Below are positions 42,901 through 43,153 of a stretch of 43,153 nt of DNA, one piece after another (positions within the stretch are counted from its first letter, which is position 1; each line of letters starts with the position of its first letter). Source of the stretch: an uncultured Lachnospiraceae bacterium (GTDB lineage Bacteria; Bacillota; Clostridia; Lachnospirales; Lachnospiraceae). The stretch is from the NCBI GenBank assembly GCA_947589055.1, contig CANPZL010000018.1, positions 1 through 43,153 of the forward strand, written 5' to 3'. The translations under genes and the position numbers were made by a program. The notes beneath the pieces are model-generated. The model saw only the letters and a program-made list of their open reading frames with translations, searched no databases and was not told the DNA's origin.

Positions 42901-43153
42901 GATTGACCAATTGGGAAAACCGTTGTGTGATCCTTCCCTGTTGAATCTTGACAGCCCCGATTTCCGTTATCTTATGAAATTTTGCATTTTTTCCTGTAGT
43001 TTCAATGTCAAATACGATAAACGTATCCCAAAAGGTTTGTTGTCTGGATCGGAGAACCAGATTCTTTAAATCATCGACAAAGTATCCTTCTACGCCATAA
43101 ATGAGCTTAAAATCATCCTCAGCCTTCAACACATGATCCGCCACAGGAAAAGC
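39935..43153 (-). CDS. polC: DNA polymerase III PolC-type, C-terminal 1072 residues (cut by window edge)
   Basis: Replicative polymerase of low-GC Gram-positives, with a built-in 3'-5' exonuclease. The frame is open to the window edge, so the start is missing: roughly the first 370 residues, including the N-terminal and OB domains, lie beyond 43153. The exonuclease carries VFDIETTG, VAHNASFDTGFI and HRAVNDAEAT. PHP-domain sequence follows (VATCDVHFLDP). The polymerase has GSRGSVGSSFVA and PDIDLNFSGEYQ with the catalytic Asp pair, and a zinc-binding insert with CPEC and CPRC. HhH and C-terminal parts are intact (YMFPKAHAAAYVMMA, SIEGLGGKAA). Terminator-like hairpin and tRNA-Glu follow. Confidence 0.97.
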   Translation of the reverse strand, partial: AFPVADHVLKAEDDFKLIYGVEGYFVDDLKNLVLRSRQQTFWDTFIVFDIETTGKNAKFHKITEIGAVKIQQGRITQRFSQLVNPERPIPYNITRLTGISDDMVANQPTIREVLPAFLDFCGDGVLVAHNASFDTGFIGQEARNLNLPFDNTIVDTLGMAHVLLPHLGKYTLDRLVKELKIVLEQHHRAVNDAEATAEMFLKFVHMLSESGVENLDQLNTLAASTPDSVKKSHRYHGILLAKNEIGRVNLYRLISMSHLEYFNRRPLMPKSMINQYREGLLVGSACEAGELYQALLNGADDNELTRIVNFYDYLEIQPLGNNEFMIEDENYPVESMEDLREYNRTIVRLGEEFHKPVVATCDVHFLDPEDSIYRAILQASEGFKEADRQSPLFFHTTDEMLEEFAYLGPEKAREVVITNTNRIADCIEYIKPVRPDKCPPVIENSDETLTDICYKKAHEIYGPDLPPVVVERLQRELDSIISNGFAVLYIIAQKLVWDSNDHGYLVGSRGSVGSSFVATMAGITEVNPLPAHYICPECHFVDFDSPEVAAFSGNSGCDLPERNCPRCGHSLLKEGHDIPFETFLGFKGDKEPDIDLNFSGEYQANAHQYTEELFTKGHAFRAGTIGTIAEKTAYGMTMKYFEERNLTKRNCEIERISQGVTGVKRTTGQHPGGMIVLPREEEIYSFTPIQHPANDQNTPIVTTHFEYHSIDHNLLKLDILGHDDPTMIRRLELLTNTSCKDIPLYDKQVMSLFQSTEALGITPEDIGGVPLGSLGIPEFGTDFAMQMLLDTKPTMFSDLVRIAGLAHGTDVWVGNAQDLIKSGTAVISTAICCRDDIMVFLIHQGLEKGLAFTIMESVRKGKGLKPEWEEEMLKHDVPEWYIDSCKKIKYMFPKAHAAAYVMMAWRIAWYKIHYPLEYYAAFFSIRADAFNYETMCMGRSRLEYHMNEIQKSQDKKNKDLDSLKDMRLVLEMYARGFEFIPIDIYQAEAERFLIIDGKLMPALCSIEGLGGKAAIQVRDAARQAKENGGFSSKDNLREMAKIGKSTIDKFTQLGLLDELPDSDQYSLFDYLA

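Noticed and set aside
1..43153. CRISPR arrays, insertion sequences, integrase or phage genes, rRNA genes.
   Set aside because: No regularly spaced repeats, transposase or integrase motifs, or rRNA sequence were seen anywhere in the window.
43145..43153. The GTG at 43144 as the true start of polC.
   Set aside because: The frame stays open to the window edge and the protein lacks the N-terminal domains of PolC, so the gene continues beyond the window.

Overview
This 43 kb window looks like core chromosome of an anaerobic Gram-positive bacterium of the class Clostridia, most probably Lachnospiraceae. The evidence is an IspH fused to ribosomal protein S1 domains, a PolC-type replicative polymerase, a SleC-type spore cortex-lytic enzyme, a pta-ackA acetate pathway, a biotin-dependent sodium-pumping decarboxylase cluster, a class B sortase and strong AGGAGG ribosome binding sites. 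Almost every gene lies on the minus strand, so the window is best read from right to left. I see no insertion sequence, prophage, CRISPR array or rRNA.

Right to left: the 3' part of polC (cut by the window edge), tRNA-Glu, a SleC-like cortex-lytic enzyme, a heterodimeric ABC exporter pair followed by a Fur-family regulator, and citrate synthase. Next come two plus-strand genes (a small alarmone synthetase and a DUF378 membrane protein), divergent from a five-gene operon. That operon holds an acyl-CoA carboxyltransferase, a lipoprotein-like OadG, a biotin carrier, the OadB sodium pump and an OadA/PycB-type carboxyltransferase. Then follow a BaiN/HI0933-type flavoprotein, cmk, the ispH-rpsA fusion, an orphan cheR, and a plus-strand YprB-like exonuclease.

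From ruvA leftwards there is a DNA-repair, division and wall operon: ruvA, ruvB, zapA, a frameshifted U32 peptidase, an FtsW/RodA protein and a class B penicillin-binding protein. A NUDIX gene with its own promoter follows, then a sortase B plus Bax-inhibitor-1 pair and tRNA-Leu. The last large operon is a PrsW-like protease with a C-terminal leucine-rich repeat domain, a zinc-finger anti-sigma-like protein, polA, coaE, an FtsA-like protein with a long C-terminal extension, and a membrane GGDEF cyclase. The window closes with pta and the start of ackA.

The items most worth a second look are the PrsW-LRR plus orphan zf-HC2 pair, and the FtsA-like protein with ubiquitin-like-looking C-terminal segments beside a GGDEF gene. 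Also notable are the decarboxylase operon whose subunit set combines a Propionibacterium-type transcarboxylase with a sodium pump, the U32 frameshift, and the tandem palindromes over the pta promoter. All function calls rest on reading motifs by eye. No database search was run.
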